Of a DNA stretch of 64,000 bases, positions 14,101 through 26,500 are shown piece by piece. The position numbers were made by a program, and so were the translations under genes. Numbering within the stretch: the first letter of the stretch is position 1; each line of letters starts with the position of its first letter. This stretch comes from Stercorarius parasiticus (lineage: Eukaryota; Chordata; Aves; Charadriiformes; Stercorariidae): NCBI GenBank assembly GCA_013396915.1, contig VWZL01001284.1:1-64000 (forward strand). The letters run 5' to 3'. The notes under the pieces were generated by a model, which worked only from the letters and a program-made list of their open reading frames with translations, was not told the DNA's origin and did not search any database.

Positions 14101-17100
14101 CTAAATAATATTTCTGTCTAGTTTAAGCTGCAATTTGAAAGGCTCATAAACAGCTGAGGTCACAGACACATTGCTTCAGTGATGTTTAGCTAATGTGTTA
14201 GTTTAACACCCAGAGTTGTTTGATGCTGCTGGCTGTAAACTGGGAAGGAGGAGGGAGAATTTCTTTCAGTACCAGATTATTACTTTATATCTACAATAAG
14301 TAAATGTGTCTGTAGGCTTAATAAAATGTAACTTATTCTTTTATGCCATGGATATGGATTGTCTTCAAATGAATGGTAACAGAATTATTCTACAAAGCAT
14401 CTTTCTATAGTGTTTATAGAAGATTATTTATTTAGTCTGATTTTGGAGTGATTTTGAAGCAGGATCTATTTATCAGCTGTTCAGTGTTTCAAAAAGTCTA
14501 AGGGATTTGGTATGCAATACAGCAAAGACTCCGAAGCTTTAGGTGACCACACCACACTTACAGTATATATGGCTGTTAAAAGGATCTCCAGTAGTACACA
14601 AATGCTTACGTTTATGACTTGAAAAACTCAGGACACCAACCAGTTCAGGTGTACAGCCCAGTGTTACTTTGTCTGTATTTTGAACCATATCATTGGATGC
14701 AGCCGCAGCTCTGCTGTCAGGACAATGGAATCACTTTGTGCTGTGATGTCTTTGAAGAAGAATAATAATGAATGGAGCTCTGCCTCTATGTGTTTCTCAC
14801 TGTATCTTTTCCCCTTTGTCCCTTTTGGTTAAGTAGTTCCTGTAAAGAAAACTGAACATTTTTACCCTATACTAACTGTGAGACTGAACTGCTGGTCTTT
14901 CCTTTACAGACTGAGGACATTAAATGAGCTGCATTTTCTTATTTTGCTTACCTTTTTAACAACGAAATAGTCTGTAAACCTTTTGAACAATAACTAATTG
15001 TGAAATTTGAAATTTTCCTTCCACTTATGGTTGGAACAGTAGTACATGAGAAGAAAAAAGTGGTTCTAAACGTATTCTGGAATTGCTCAGCAAAGAGAAA
15101 CTTCAGAACCAGATCTCAAAATAAGTTACTAACTATGTTTATGTATTAAAAAAAAAGAAAAAATAATTGGCAGAAAGGAAAGATGAAGAAGATGAAGGCT
15201 CTCACATGATTTTCCATAGTTAGCCAAGCTTATTATATATTCTTGAAATTCTACCATGTACTTCTGTTTTAGGCATGCAGAATATACTAAAAATTTAGTT
15301 AAGATGGTGACAGATTGTATACAATTACCTGAGTCAATCGTGGGTTAAAATTATGCATGGCAACATAACCACACAGAGAATAAAATGTGAAAAGGCCCAA
15401 AGGCACAGCTTCCCCACTTCTGTTTAACTACCTTAACTGTTAAATGATTGCTGAAAAATTATGAAAAAATATATATTAAATTAGTGAAATTATTTAAAAA
15501 ACATGGGCTGCCTTATATTCTCTGAGGTGGTTTACATTGTTCTCTTACAGGGACATTTTCCCTAAGCAAAAGTCATATTTTTCCTATGATGGTGCCCAAT
15601 AATCTTGTTCCTGGATGAGGATATCCAGGTTCATTCTCTAAGATAAATACCCTATCCAAGAAATATTCAGTGAGGTTTCCCAAAATCTTTTTATCATCTA
15701 AGCTGGAATTTATGTAACCTGGACTCAGTACCTTAGGTCAGTATTGTATTCTGTATTACTTTCTCTCCACAGTGTGTTGCATTTAGGTTTAGCAGCCAGT
15801 CCTCAATGACCATTAAGAGGAGCAATTAAACACTCAATGTCTTAAACTAGAACTAAGGTGCAATTCCGTGTAATGGTAATGATACAGTATAAGCAGCTGT
15901 GGCATTACAGTACCAGATATCAAGAGTGCTCAGTTCTGCATATCTGCTTGTCAAAAAAAGAGGCACTTGTACAACTCAATGGCATTTGTTACAGTATTGT
16001 ATACTGAATCTAGACATGCCACCAACTATGCTATTAGTTATGGTCAGCTACAATGTTTAATTACCTGATATCTATACAGCGTTAATCAGTTTTTCCACAG
16101 AAGTATTCGATTTAATTTGATGGACTACCTAACAAGGCACATTTTCTTAGAAAAACTTTTCATTTTGTAGACTACACATTCTCACACGAACTGTTCATCT
16201 GGATCATCCACTAGGGTTTACTTTCCTTCAGAGGAGATTAACAGTTTTTTAAGAACACTAATTAACAATTGTTGGTTTGTCTATAGCCTTGAGGCCTCTA
16301 TTTTTGTTCTGACTTCCACTTTCAAGGCTTCTGCTACCACCTTGCATTCATAATTTTGGGACCCTTTGTAAAATCCCCAGTTTTTCTTCAAATGTCTTTA
16401 AGCTTTGCTTTCCCGGTTATGTAGCTAATGGTTTATTCGTACCATCCAGCCATGCATACTTCCTTGTTTTAGGTCCATTAAATGTTTCATTCCACAAAGC
16501 AACAATGAACTAAAAGAGATATATAAATCATAAGACGTAGACAGATGAAAATAATGGTCTGTTACGGCTTGCTAACAGTATCTACTAGTTATGGCAGCAT
16601 TGCTAGAACATAATCAAATTTACTTTATAGCAGGCACTGTGATTGCTGTAAGTTATTGTACTTTACTGGTATTGTACTTTCTAAAATCTGCTATTCAAGA
16701 GAGGGATAGTGTGTTCTTCCCAGGGTTTGGGGATCTGAATGTTTTGTGACTTATTCCAGCTTTTAACAAGATTAATTTTATTAATTTGGCAAAGGTTGTT
16801 TTAACTTCTGCTGTATGAGAAAGATCTTGTTGAAGTGGCAGCTGAATTCAGCAGGATGTTATGTCCCTGTTGACTGAGGTGCACAGCATGAGATGCTGTT
16901 ACACTCTAGCTGAGAACATCACTACATCAAAGAGAAAGATGGTTCTGGCCTGTAGTATAGTCTCTCTCTTTGTACATTATATTTCTAAGACCAGTAATAG
17001 ATTATAAGATTACACTGTTATTGCTGAGCATAACAACATCTGAAGTTCCCATCAGTCTTAAGGGATATAAAGGACATTTTGTATCTGTTAGTAAAAGATA

Positions 17101-17609
17101 CCTGTTCTTTCCATGAGTTCTTTAAATGCTGCTGAGTGGAAAGATGAATTTGATCATTACTTGAAAGTAATATTTTGAAGGTTACCTCCATACCTACATA
17201 CCAACAACAGTTGTTGTAGGTTTTGGGTGGAAGAAATTTATTGGTTCAACCTGCTATTTGAGCAGTGAAGAATAATTTCATTGCTTGGAAGATTGTAGAC
17301 CGACATTTTTCTTGCCCTTCATTCTGTCAAATGAATTGGGAACAAAACACAGAGAGCTTTCCAAAATTTTATGTTGAGTTTCTTGTATCTTCATGAGGTC
17401 TTAAGACTTCATCACACATAATTTTTTGATGCTCCTCTTCCATGGTTGCTCACATCTACCTTTGCAGACAGACTTTTTCTGGCAGAACTGTGAAATTGGC
17501 ACAGTAGTTAATGTGCCACTTGTCACTCTAAAAGCACTATTCATTTCACTGGATATCAGTTTTGTATGAAAGCTGCTATACAAAGCAAGAGAACAAAATA
17601 CTTTATGGG

Positions 17610-17625
17610 AGACAGACAGACAGAC
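17610..17625 (+). repeat. (GACA)n short tandem repeat
   Basis: Four GACA units, agacagacagacagac in context, within AT-rich intron sequence. Confidence 0.9.
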
Positions 17626-18587
17626 ATACAAGAAGAAGTATTTATGATGAAATCCTGGGGTATTTAGATTGTTGTCCCCACTTCTACTGGCTAGCTTCTG
17701 CTTGATACGTATGCAGAATTTCAAGCGTTTTTTGGCATTCTCGGGAAACCACTCACAGTGGACTTAGTGCCTCATACATTAACAAGTCTTATACTGTAGG
17801 AATTTACTATGAACTGGGTATTCTCCTTTTCTTGGTTGTTCATATGGAGAAATGTGAAAACATTGAGCGGTGGATTTTGTGGTGGTTTGGGGTTTTTCCC
17901 CAGTAAAGATAGATTTCATTCTGCAGTCACTGAAATAGAACTTTAACATACTTGAATTTGTCTTCAATGGACCTCAACTATAAATATGATTCACCTATAC
18001 ATATGAATTTGGTGGATGAGTGAAAATGACATTCTTAGTGTAGTGTTTGAAAAGTCTCTGTAGGAGTGCAGATCCTTGATGTCACCTTGAGGGGATTCAT
18101 CAAAATGTGTTCTAATTTGGCTGGCCTGGTTGCCAAGGTAGACGCGTAGTTTTCAATCTTTGAACATTTTGTTGATCGAAGTAAGAACAGAGTGTCGATT
18201 TATAACTTTTGACAGCTTCAGCAATGGACTTTTCTGTGAAGAAGTGTCATGTATAGAGGAGAGAGCAACAAGCACAGCTGCTATCCTTAATTTATTTTGA
18301 TAAAACACTTTTACACAAGTGGTCAGTGCTAGAAACTGATCACATTAACTGTAACCAGATTTAAACACTTGCATCTCAAGGTCTTTTAAGAACGTTGGCT
18401 CCTAAGTTGATGATAATAATTTTGTCTTCATATTTAACAGGGAAATTCTTTATGAAGTTCATGACAAGATTGCTATTTAGTGCCTAATGCACTGTATTCA
18501 CATCCTAAAATGAAATTGTGCCCTTCTGAAAATCAAAAGGAATTTTTCCACTTCCATTTTATCACAGAATTTCTTAATGTTGTGTTA

Positions 18588-18630
18588 TACACACACACAA
18601 AACAAACCAAGCAAGCAAACAAACAAAAAG
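18588..18630 (+). repeat. Compound (AC)n / (CAAA)n low-complexity tract
   Basis: An acacacacac run continues into caaa and caag units (aaacaaaccaagcaagcaaa). It lies 230 bp upstream of the 137-bp GRM8 exon. Confidence 0.9.
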
Positions 18631-18861
18631 ATTGCAGAAGATTATATTTTTAAATTGTTTTAATGAACTCACAGGGTAGATTTTGTGATGATGATAATAA
18701 CACACATTTTCTCTTTGTGAGGTTTTTGTGTTTATTACCATACTAGCCTTGCATTATGGAGAACCTGCTCAATCTCTATTTAGCATTTTTCCTCCAAAAT
18801 ATATTTTCTGGAAAATTGCTTTAAAGGTATTTATCCTAATTGCTTTTTAATTTTTTTTCAG

Positions 18862-18998
18862 GGAGTGCTGGAACACCTGTTATCTTCAATGAAAATGGAG
18901 ATGCTCCTGGACGCTATGATATTTTTCAGTATCAAATCACCAACAAGAGTACTGAATACAAAATAATTGGTCAGTGGACTAACCAACTTCATCTAAAC
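18862..18998 (+). CDS. GRM8: GRM8 internal exon: end of the glutamate-binding Venus-flytrap domain of metabotropic glutamate receptor 8
   Basis: This exon encodes 45 complete codons plus two bases of a split glycine codon. The peptide begins [20 protein letters not shown] and ends TNQLHLN. This matches the last part of the extracellular ligand-binding (Venus-flytrap) domain of group III metabotropic glutamate receptors. Residues such as ITNKSTEYK and NQLHLN, as I remember the family, fit mGluR8 rather than mGluR4, 6 or 7. The acceptor is a T-rich tract ending in cag at 18861 and the donor is gtaagt at 18999. The exon enters in phase 1 and leaves in phase 0, which agrees with the next exon. 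One N-glycosylation sequon (NKS) is visible. The receptor is a presynaptic Gi/o-coupled glutamate receptor; that is family knowledge, not visible here. The frame also runs open upstream of the acceptor and past the donor, but those extensions are intronic. Confidence 0.95.
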
Positions 18999-21404
18999 GT
19001 AAGTACTAGACTGATTATGATGCTGACATTGGAGAATGCTCATTTGAGTTTTATATTATTTCAAAACACTTTAAAAATGTCGATGATTTATTCTCTGTCA
19101 GTTGGCAGAAGAAAGCTCTTCCATTCTCTTGAGAAGACAGTGAAAGATAGCACAATAACTTGAACCAAATTATTTATATTTTAAAATAGGTTATGTTGTG
19201 CATTTACCTGCTCCTTTAAATGATATTTTAGAATCGTTATCTATCTGATATTCCTCAGACTGATTATTAAGTTAGGCAGGGAAATAGTAACTCATCCTTC
19301 AACAGAGGGTGTCAGACAAAATGTTGGGTACATATATTGCCCTGGTATTTCAAATAATATAAGGGGATAGAAATGTAGTAAAAGAGAAGGTTGGACTTTC
19401 TCACCACTTCTGATTTAGCTGAAACACTGGGATGATGAACTACTGCAATAAAAATATTTCTTGAATATAAAGGGAGAATTTGGAGTTTTTCTACATAGTT
19501 AACTAGGATTAGCATAGTCCTTTATTACTTAATAGCAGAAGAAACAAAAGACACAACAACTTACCCATCCCTAGGAGGTGTTTCTAATTGCTACCTTAGT
19601 ATATTCTGCAAATTTTTTGGTAGTTAAGCCCCACCTGTACATGGAATTATATATAAATATTTTTAAATTGCCATCCCAATAAGATTCAGAGAATATAATA
19701 TGCAATATTTGTAAGACAGCTAAGCATCAAGCCACAGCTATAACTTGAGAAGTAGTTGGGTCCAAGGCACTTCCTTCTGTCAGAAGATGGTTCCATATGA
19801 GGAGAGTTACAGTCATGAGAAAAGCAAAATGAAGTTAACCTGTTTCATTTTTAGCTGTGCAATATTTACAGGGTTTACTTGAGGTATGTTAGCCATTTGG
19901 GTAGCTCTGCAAATCTATCAAATGTTGTTTTGCTAAGGACTGATGAGAAGGGCAACAGTGTGAATTGATGACTAGATTCACCAAAGGGAGTTTATGCAGT
20001 GACTTTAATCAAACCACAAAAAGCAGGTTTCAAACATCTCTGGTTTTCCATGTGAGAGGCTCCTGAAGAAGAGTAACAAAGACAGTGTAGTAAATATTTA
20101 CAAGTGATTCTCCTGTTGAGACTACTTTGCAATAATTATCTGAGTGCTACCCACAATAACACATATGATAGCTCCTCATTTTCAGCCACAGCTGTTAAAC
20201 CACTTTACCATATCTACCATTTAATATCTATAACTACTTGGCAAGGACTCATTTATTTAATTCTTCTGCCCAACTAGAAAAAAAGCTACCAATAGAAACT
20301 GTGTGTAGCAGATTGTCTGGCAGTGTTATCTCCCTGCACTAACCTGGTATCTATCTGTTGAAAGGCATGCAAGGAAAAAAAATGGTTAAACAAGTTTAAA
20401 GGTTAATACTAAATAGTAATTTCTGTAAAACACTAGAGTTAGACCCTTATCGTAACTATTATGGCATACATTCCATATCTTCGTAATTGCTACAGTTTTT
20501 TGAAAAGTTAGTGTTCATTAAGTGAGCTGAAAAACTTATACACACATTTTACACAAATGTTAGTACTAACTTAGCAGTTACGTAGTAGTAGCTAAAAGCT
20601 ACCTTAGAGTTTGCTTCAATTTGAATTTCATTCCAATCTGCCTTTTACTATCCCCCCCCCAGACTGCTAAATTTTTCATTAAGCCTGTAGCTTTTCAGTC
20701 CCATTATTTCTGCCTCATGTATGTGTACTCCAGGGAGTTCTCTGAAATAGGATTAGATTAGCTGCTACTCAGACTTCTGAAACCGCACCATACTAACCAT
20801 GTTGACCGCAAAGCTAACAGGAAAGGATTTATCTAAGGACACCTCTTGTTAACTATCATTAAGAATGGATGTGTTAGGATGTTCTTTACCTCTCTTTTTT
20901 AATCGCTTTTTTTCACCTCCATGAGCTCAAGTGCTGGATACAACTGGTTGTCCAAATTCGCAGGTGAGGTCTGTCTAGCGTGTGGAGTCATGGAGCTGTG
21001 AAGAGGCCAGCACACTGCTCTGCAGTGGGTGTTTCTGCTCCCAGCCTCATGCCATGGCCCTGCTCTTCTCCCACTGTCCCCTGCTCTGCTGCGCACCCCC
21101 TGCTCACGCAGACCAGGGTGCAAGCAGGCACACAGGGATCAGTCCCTCCATGTGCAGTGCAACTGGATTGATTCAAAAAAATGTTTGTCTCCCTAACTTC
21201 CACTCCCGTTTCTTGACTTATTCATTTTTATCTAAAGCCTGGAAGATTTCTAAAGGGACAACTGAGCTTTATTTCTTAAAGTTTGTCAAGGCTGAGATGC
21301 TGGATGCTGGTCTCTGTCGGTGTCTGCAGGCACGGGTATGGTAACAATGAAGAAGAAAGTCATAATAGGGGGGCTACAGTTTATTTTCATTGTTTATATA
21401 TTGA

Positions 21405-22420
21405 CTAAACTTAGCACGTGTCGATGCACGCAGCGTGGGCAACAAATAGGCAGAACTGGAAGCCACTGTGCAGTGGGAATACTATGATAGAGTTGCCATC
21501 ACAGAAATATGGTGGGAGGATTCATATAACTGAAGTGCTGCAATGGATGGCTATAAACTCTTCAGAAGGGATAGGCAAGGTGGTGAAGTAGCCCTGTATT
21601 TTAGGGAGTGTTTTGATTGTCTGCAGCCTAATGGTGGTGATGATACGGTTGAGTGTTTATGGGTAAGAGTCAGGGGGAAGGCCTGACAAGGCAGCTATCA
21701 TGGTGGGAGTCTGTTGTAGTCCACTGCTGCCAGGTGGGAAAGGACATGGGCATGTTGGTCGACAGTCATCTGGACATGAGCCAGGAGTGTGCCCAGGGGG
21801 CCAAAAGGCCAACAGCATCCTGACTTGTACCAGAAAAAATGTGGCCAGCAGAACTAGGGAGGTGATCATCCCCCTGTACTCAGGACTAGTGAGGCCACAC
21901 CTCGAGTACTGTGTTCAGTTTTGGACCTCTCACTACAGGAAAGACATGGGGGTGCTGGAGTGTGTCCAAAGAAGGGCAACGAAGCTGGTGAAGGGTCTAG
22001 AGCACAAGACTTCTGAGGAGCAGCTGAGGGAGCTGGGGTTGTTTAGTCTGGAGAAAAGGAGGCTGAGGGGAGACCTTATCACTCTCTACAACTACCTGAA
22101 AGGAGGTTGTACCGAGGTGGGGGTCGGTTTATTTTCCCAAGTAACAAGTGGTAGGACAAGAGGAATCGGCCTCAGGTTGCACCGTGGAAGGCTTAAATTG
22201 GATATTAGGAAAAAGTTCTTCACTGAAAGGGTTGTGAAGCATTGGAACAGTCTGCCCAGGGAAGTGGTGGAGTCACCATTCTTGGAGGCATTTAAAGGAC
22301 GTGTAGATGTGGTGCTTAGGGATGTGGTTTAGTGGTGGACTTGGCAGTGCTAGGTTTACTGTTGGACTTGCTGATCTTAAAGGTCTTTTCAAACCTAAAT
22401 GATTCTATGATTCTATGATG
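21405..22420 (+). mobile_element. CR1 LINE with a large internal deletion, complete 3' end
   Basis: The left part (about 21405-21723) reads as the start of CR1 ORF2, the APE-type endonuclease: DARSVGNK, ELEATVQWEYYD, AITEIWW, MDGYKLFRRDR and [10 protein letters not shown], then MVGVCCSP, with stops and frameshifts. At about 21724-21737 homology jumps to the far end of the reverse transcriptase ([19 protein letters not shown]). The C-terminal region then follows, including [34 protein letters not shown] and [20 protein letters not shown]. The 3' end carries two copies of the octamer attctatg at 22400-22420. A 210-codon open frame at 21700-22332 is the relic of this element, not a host gene. 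The polymerase core is missing, so the copy cannot encode a working enzyme. Confidence 0.9.
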
Positions 22421-23065
22421 GTAGTTTTGTGACTTGATGATCTTCTGTGGTAAAGCTATTGCCTCCTCTCACTAGACAAAATATACTAAAAGCAATTAAA
22501 CTTTGTGAATGATTCAATACTCCAAATCACCATATTGCAAGTTAGGTAGTGCCTTTGATTGACAATGAATCAGAGGGAACACAGTGGATGTTTTCATTGA
22601 TTTCAGTGAAAACATTTATAATTTACTGAAGGCAAAGCAGTATTAAGATGGCAGAGCACTTTTTACCCTTCTGCTCTATAAAGGAGATGCTTTTAAAATA
22701 AAATACTTTTTGCACTGTATCCTTCTTTCTCCTGCAGTTTCCTCTTAATGAAGAAACATGGAACTATTATTTTTAATGAATCTCTATCAAATATCCTTTA
22801 TAGATACTTCTACTCCTGTTTTTACAGATATTTCTTCTTCAAATTGTGTTGTAACATGTTGTAGCTATGATGGGTTTATGATTGTGTTCATCTATACAGC
22901 TGGTATTGCATTACAGAAAATTTATAACTTTTATTCATCTATTTATTTTCTATGACAGAAAAATAAACCATGGAAGTAGCAGGTTTGTAGTGCAGTTCAA
23001 CCTTTGGAACAGCTAGTGTAACTAAAATTAGAACATGCCTTGTATTTCAATAACTGAATAGAAAA

Positions 23066-23538
23066 GTTCCTTTTTTCTTTCTGATATTTTTTTCCCTTTA
23101 TTTTTGTTTTCCTTTTCCTTAGGGTGCTCTTTGATATTTTCTCTGTGGGCTTTTGGCTGTGGGTCTCTGTTGTGTGGGCTATGGCTCCTCACCCAATGGC
23201 CAGCCCTGCTCCTGTCTCTGACCCCAGCTCTCAGGATTCAGGATTCCTCTGCTGGTATCTCTGGTTCCTCAAAGTTTTCATTGACTCTGCAGGGTCCTTG
23301 TGGTCAAATTTTACACTTGTCTTTATAAGTAGAAGAAGATGGCTTTCCCTTTGGGCAGAAAGTGCTGACTCTGGCTAGATAAAGTCTCTATATCGTGCTC
23401 CCTAAGGGGCTCTTTGCCAGCAGGCTTCACCAGCTGCAGAAGCTCATCGAGCTGTGATGCTGGTTTCTCCTGGTAGTCCTCAGTAACAGTAATGCTCTCC
23501 TTTAGGCAGAATGACCTTTCAGATTTCCTCTGAAGCAG
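23066..23538 (-). other. GC-richer block with an unassigned antisense open frame; possible degraded processed pseudogene
   Basis: On the minus strand the frame is open for 71 codons from 23538 to the stop at 23325-23323, with no ATG near its start. It encodes a charged peptide that includes SITVTEDYQEKPASQ, LDELLQLVKPAGKEPL and EHDIETLSSQSQHFLPKGK. Further along the minus strand, other frames give coding-like pieces (FEEPEIPAEES; DHKDPAESMKTLRNQ). The sequence ends in an A-rich stretch containing AATAAA near 23100, as a retrocopied mRNA would. Base composition is visibly richer in G and C than the surroundings. I do not recognise the protein. It could be a broken retropseudogene, an antisense exon, or chance. 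Confidence 0.3.
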
Positions 23539-26500
23539 CTATAGCTTCCAGATATAGGAACATCATATTTACTGATCAGTACTACTCTTGCAATTCTTAC
23601 AAAACAAATGCATGCGTGACAATGCTGAGAGATGCAGTATAGAAGTTAAGTTAAAAAAGAATCATGATATTAAAAAAATAAAATTTTGTGTGATTCTTGA
23701 GTTTGATTAAGGTATCTCAGTCTTTGACAGATGCAAGGAAACTCTGAACGCAGATCTTTAGAAACATCAAACTATAATCTCAAAGAACCTGACCGTCTTT
23801 TATACAATTATCACTTTACATGATTCTGACAATTTAAATTTACACCCCTTTTAAAGTCCTTTTACTCTCTAAGGTTGCGTGACTTTAAATGATGTTATTG
23901 TACTGGAAATAATCAGACCCTAAAAATTTATAGTATCTCGTTGAAGGAAAACCTAATTGCCTTAGAACTTCTGATCATTGACTACACTTTAACTGTCAGG
24001 GTTTTCTGTTGTTTGCTTTCCTCATTTTCTTTATAAGTAGAAGAAGATAACTTATTTTTCAGGAAACTGTGATAGTTAAATTCCCTTCTTCCAAATAAAT
24101 ATTCTAGTTTTCATAATGAATAGAAGTCCAGGAAAAGGTAGCTGTTTCTACAAAAGTTATGTTTTATTCATACTGCAGCAGTATTTTGCATACCAGGTCA
24201 CACGTAAAAGTTCCCTAAAAGTGTGTGGGTTTAGCAAATGTGACCTCTCAACCGTGTAATGTCTGTAGGAGGAAACTTGTTAAAAACAAGCTTGCTTTTC
24301 CTGGCACCTATGATTTGAAATCAACTTCCTTTTATGATTAATAATGAATTATCTCTTAGAAACTGTGTTCTGTTGTTGTAATAAGGGCTAGATCGAGATG
24401 TTGACTGATAGCCTTTGTCAGTGGCAGTAAATGAAATAGTCCCAGTCCTAAAGTTTTAACAAGTTTCTCAGTTTCCTTTCCTTAGGAACCCATTCAGTTT
24501 GCGCTGGTTCATTTTTGAGGGACGTTTTCCCCCTCTTTAAAAATATTATGTTTTGAAACCTAAATGCTAGTTGGAAAAAGAAAAGTTGAAATGTGTAAGA
24601 ATTTTGAAATATAATATTTTGACTTTTTAAAAAAATCCCTTTTTATATAGTTTGAAGCATTCTCAGATTTCATTTCAAGCTTTTACTTTGTTTTGTTTAC
24701 CAAAATTTGTGTTTAAAAATCCTAATATGAAAAAATATGTCCATATTCATCCAAGTTAGTAATTTTGATTGATTGTCTTTGGGCAGACACGATTTTTAGT
24801 GTTTCAGAATCAGGTACTTAGCTGATGCAGTTAAAAAACTTGAGTGAATATCCATTTATGTGATACTATTCCTTAAGGAAAAAACAAAGCATATTAAAAC
24901 ACTGTACATTTCAAATGAAAACAATGAAATTTTTAAGGCAGAATTAACTTGTGTTTGTTTTGGTTTTTTTTTTCACCAAAGTGTAAGAGTTTTATTGAAA
25001 GGCAAGAGAAATTTTACAATAACAGATTTTTAACATTCTCTTAGAAATAATGGGATGCATAAGCTTTCAGATTTATGGAGTGTATGCACTGAGGATGTAA
25101 ATGACTCAGAGGCACCCATTTTTCTGTAATGGTCTTGATTTATGACTAAGAAAACCATAAATTAAAATTACACTGATGTGATGAACTATCAGAGAGACAG
25201 CCATAATCATCATCAGCCTTAAGCACAGTGTTTGGTGAAGCTAGTAAAAATTGGGAACCCCACATCGACAATGAGCTTCCCTTCAGGCAGCCATATCTCA
25301 AAAAAGATTTGAATCAGTATTTGATTTCTCCTCTTTTCTAGGACCGTTGTTAATTATGTATCTAGTCCTGAAGGAAACAATCAACACTGACATTAGTCAA
25401 TTCTTTTTGGAAGTAACAGATTCAAAATGCGTTAGTTCCCTTTCTTATGACATGGTAAAAGAAAATGGTTCAAGAAGCTTCTGATGTTTTCTCTAACTGC
25501 ATCCAGCAAATAAGTTTCTAGCTTTGCTGAAGGCCACTGTATTTCATTAAAGAAGCCAGAGACCCTCTTTTTTCCTGTGGTGGCTGTTATAGAATTGATA
25601 GATGTTTTCAAATTGCTGAACCAAAGCCCTGTGTTTAACAAAAGAACACACTACAGTGAAATACACGACAGGAGCACTTAGTGCTGTATATGATTGTATT
25701 CAGAAATAAAACATGACAATCATACTGCCTGTAGGGTGTTCTGCCCATATGTATTAGGGCAGTAGAGTTCAAACTTATGGTCCGTCCATGATATCTGCGT
25801 GAAAATTGTTGATGTTGGGTTAAAAATAAAACTCAACGAGACAAGCAAAAATATTTTAGATTCTTCTATTATTCGTCTCAAAATTATACTGCTTTCTTCC
25901 TTTATTCTACACAGGGCTGAAAGTAGAAAGAGACTATTATGTTTTTAGAAAACTACTTCCGTTTTACAAAACTAGTCCTGATCTTCTCTCTGGTCAATAT
26001 GTATGACTCAGGATTTATTCTTCTTTAGTGTCAGAATCTGAGGTCAATGTGAGACATAGTCACTGAGTACCAATGCTAGACTGAAGACATAAGTCAACAG
26101 TAGGCTACTGTGGATGCAAATTGCAGACAAGCCAATAAAATACATGAAGCATGGAATAAAATTGGGATTTCATGATTTTGAAGGGTTACAGATTGTATTA
26201 CTCATAAAAAAATTACTTTGGGATGGGGGGTAAATAAGCTGAATACAGATGTTGGAAAAGCATTAAATGATTTCGAGATGTGCCTGTAGTAGAATAGATG
26301 CTATTTCAGACACGACTGAAAATCAAAACAGAACTTTGATTCAAGAGCCAATGACCTTAGAAGAACCCAAAAAGAATGACAAATTGTCTTCCTTCTGAAG
26401 CTTTTTATTTTGTTGGTCCTAATCGTTTGGTTTTGGGTGGTGGTTTTTGGGGCTTTTTTGTTTTGTTGTTTCTTTTTTTCTCCTCAATGAAACAGACATC

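Larger units (their letters stand above)
1..18861 (+). other. GRM8: GRM8 intron (3' portion; continues left of the window)
   Basis: No coding exon of GRM8 or any other gene is recognisable here. The preceding exon should end in the peptide context NFNG with a split glycine codon, and I do not find it, so the intron begins before position 1. Apart from the CR1 fragment at 1-645 and short simple repeats (5171-5198, 17610-17625, 18588-18630, and a T-run followed by an 11-G run at 3226-3257), I see only AT-rich sequence with small chance open frames. Slightly GC-richer stretches at about 8260-9000 and 10690-11300 contain no recognisable protein or repeat. Confidence 0.85.

Noticed and set aside
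21700..22332. 210-codon open frame
   Set aside because: Matches the C-terminal end of CR1 ORF2. It is part of a dead LINE, not a host gene.
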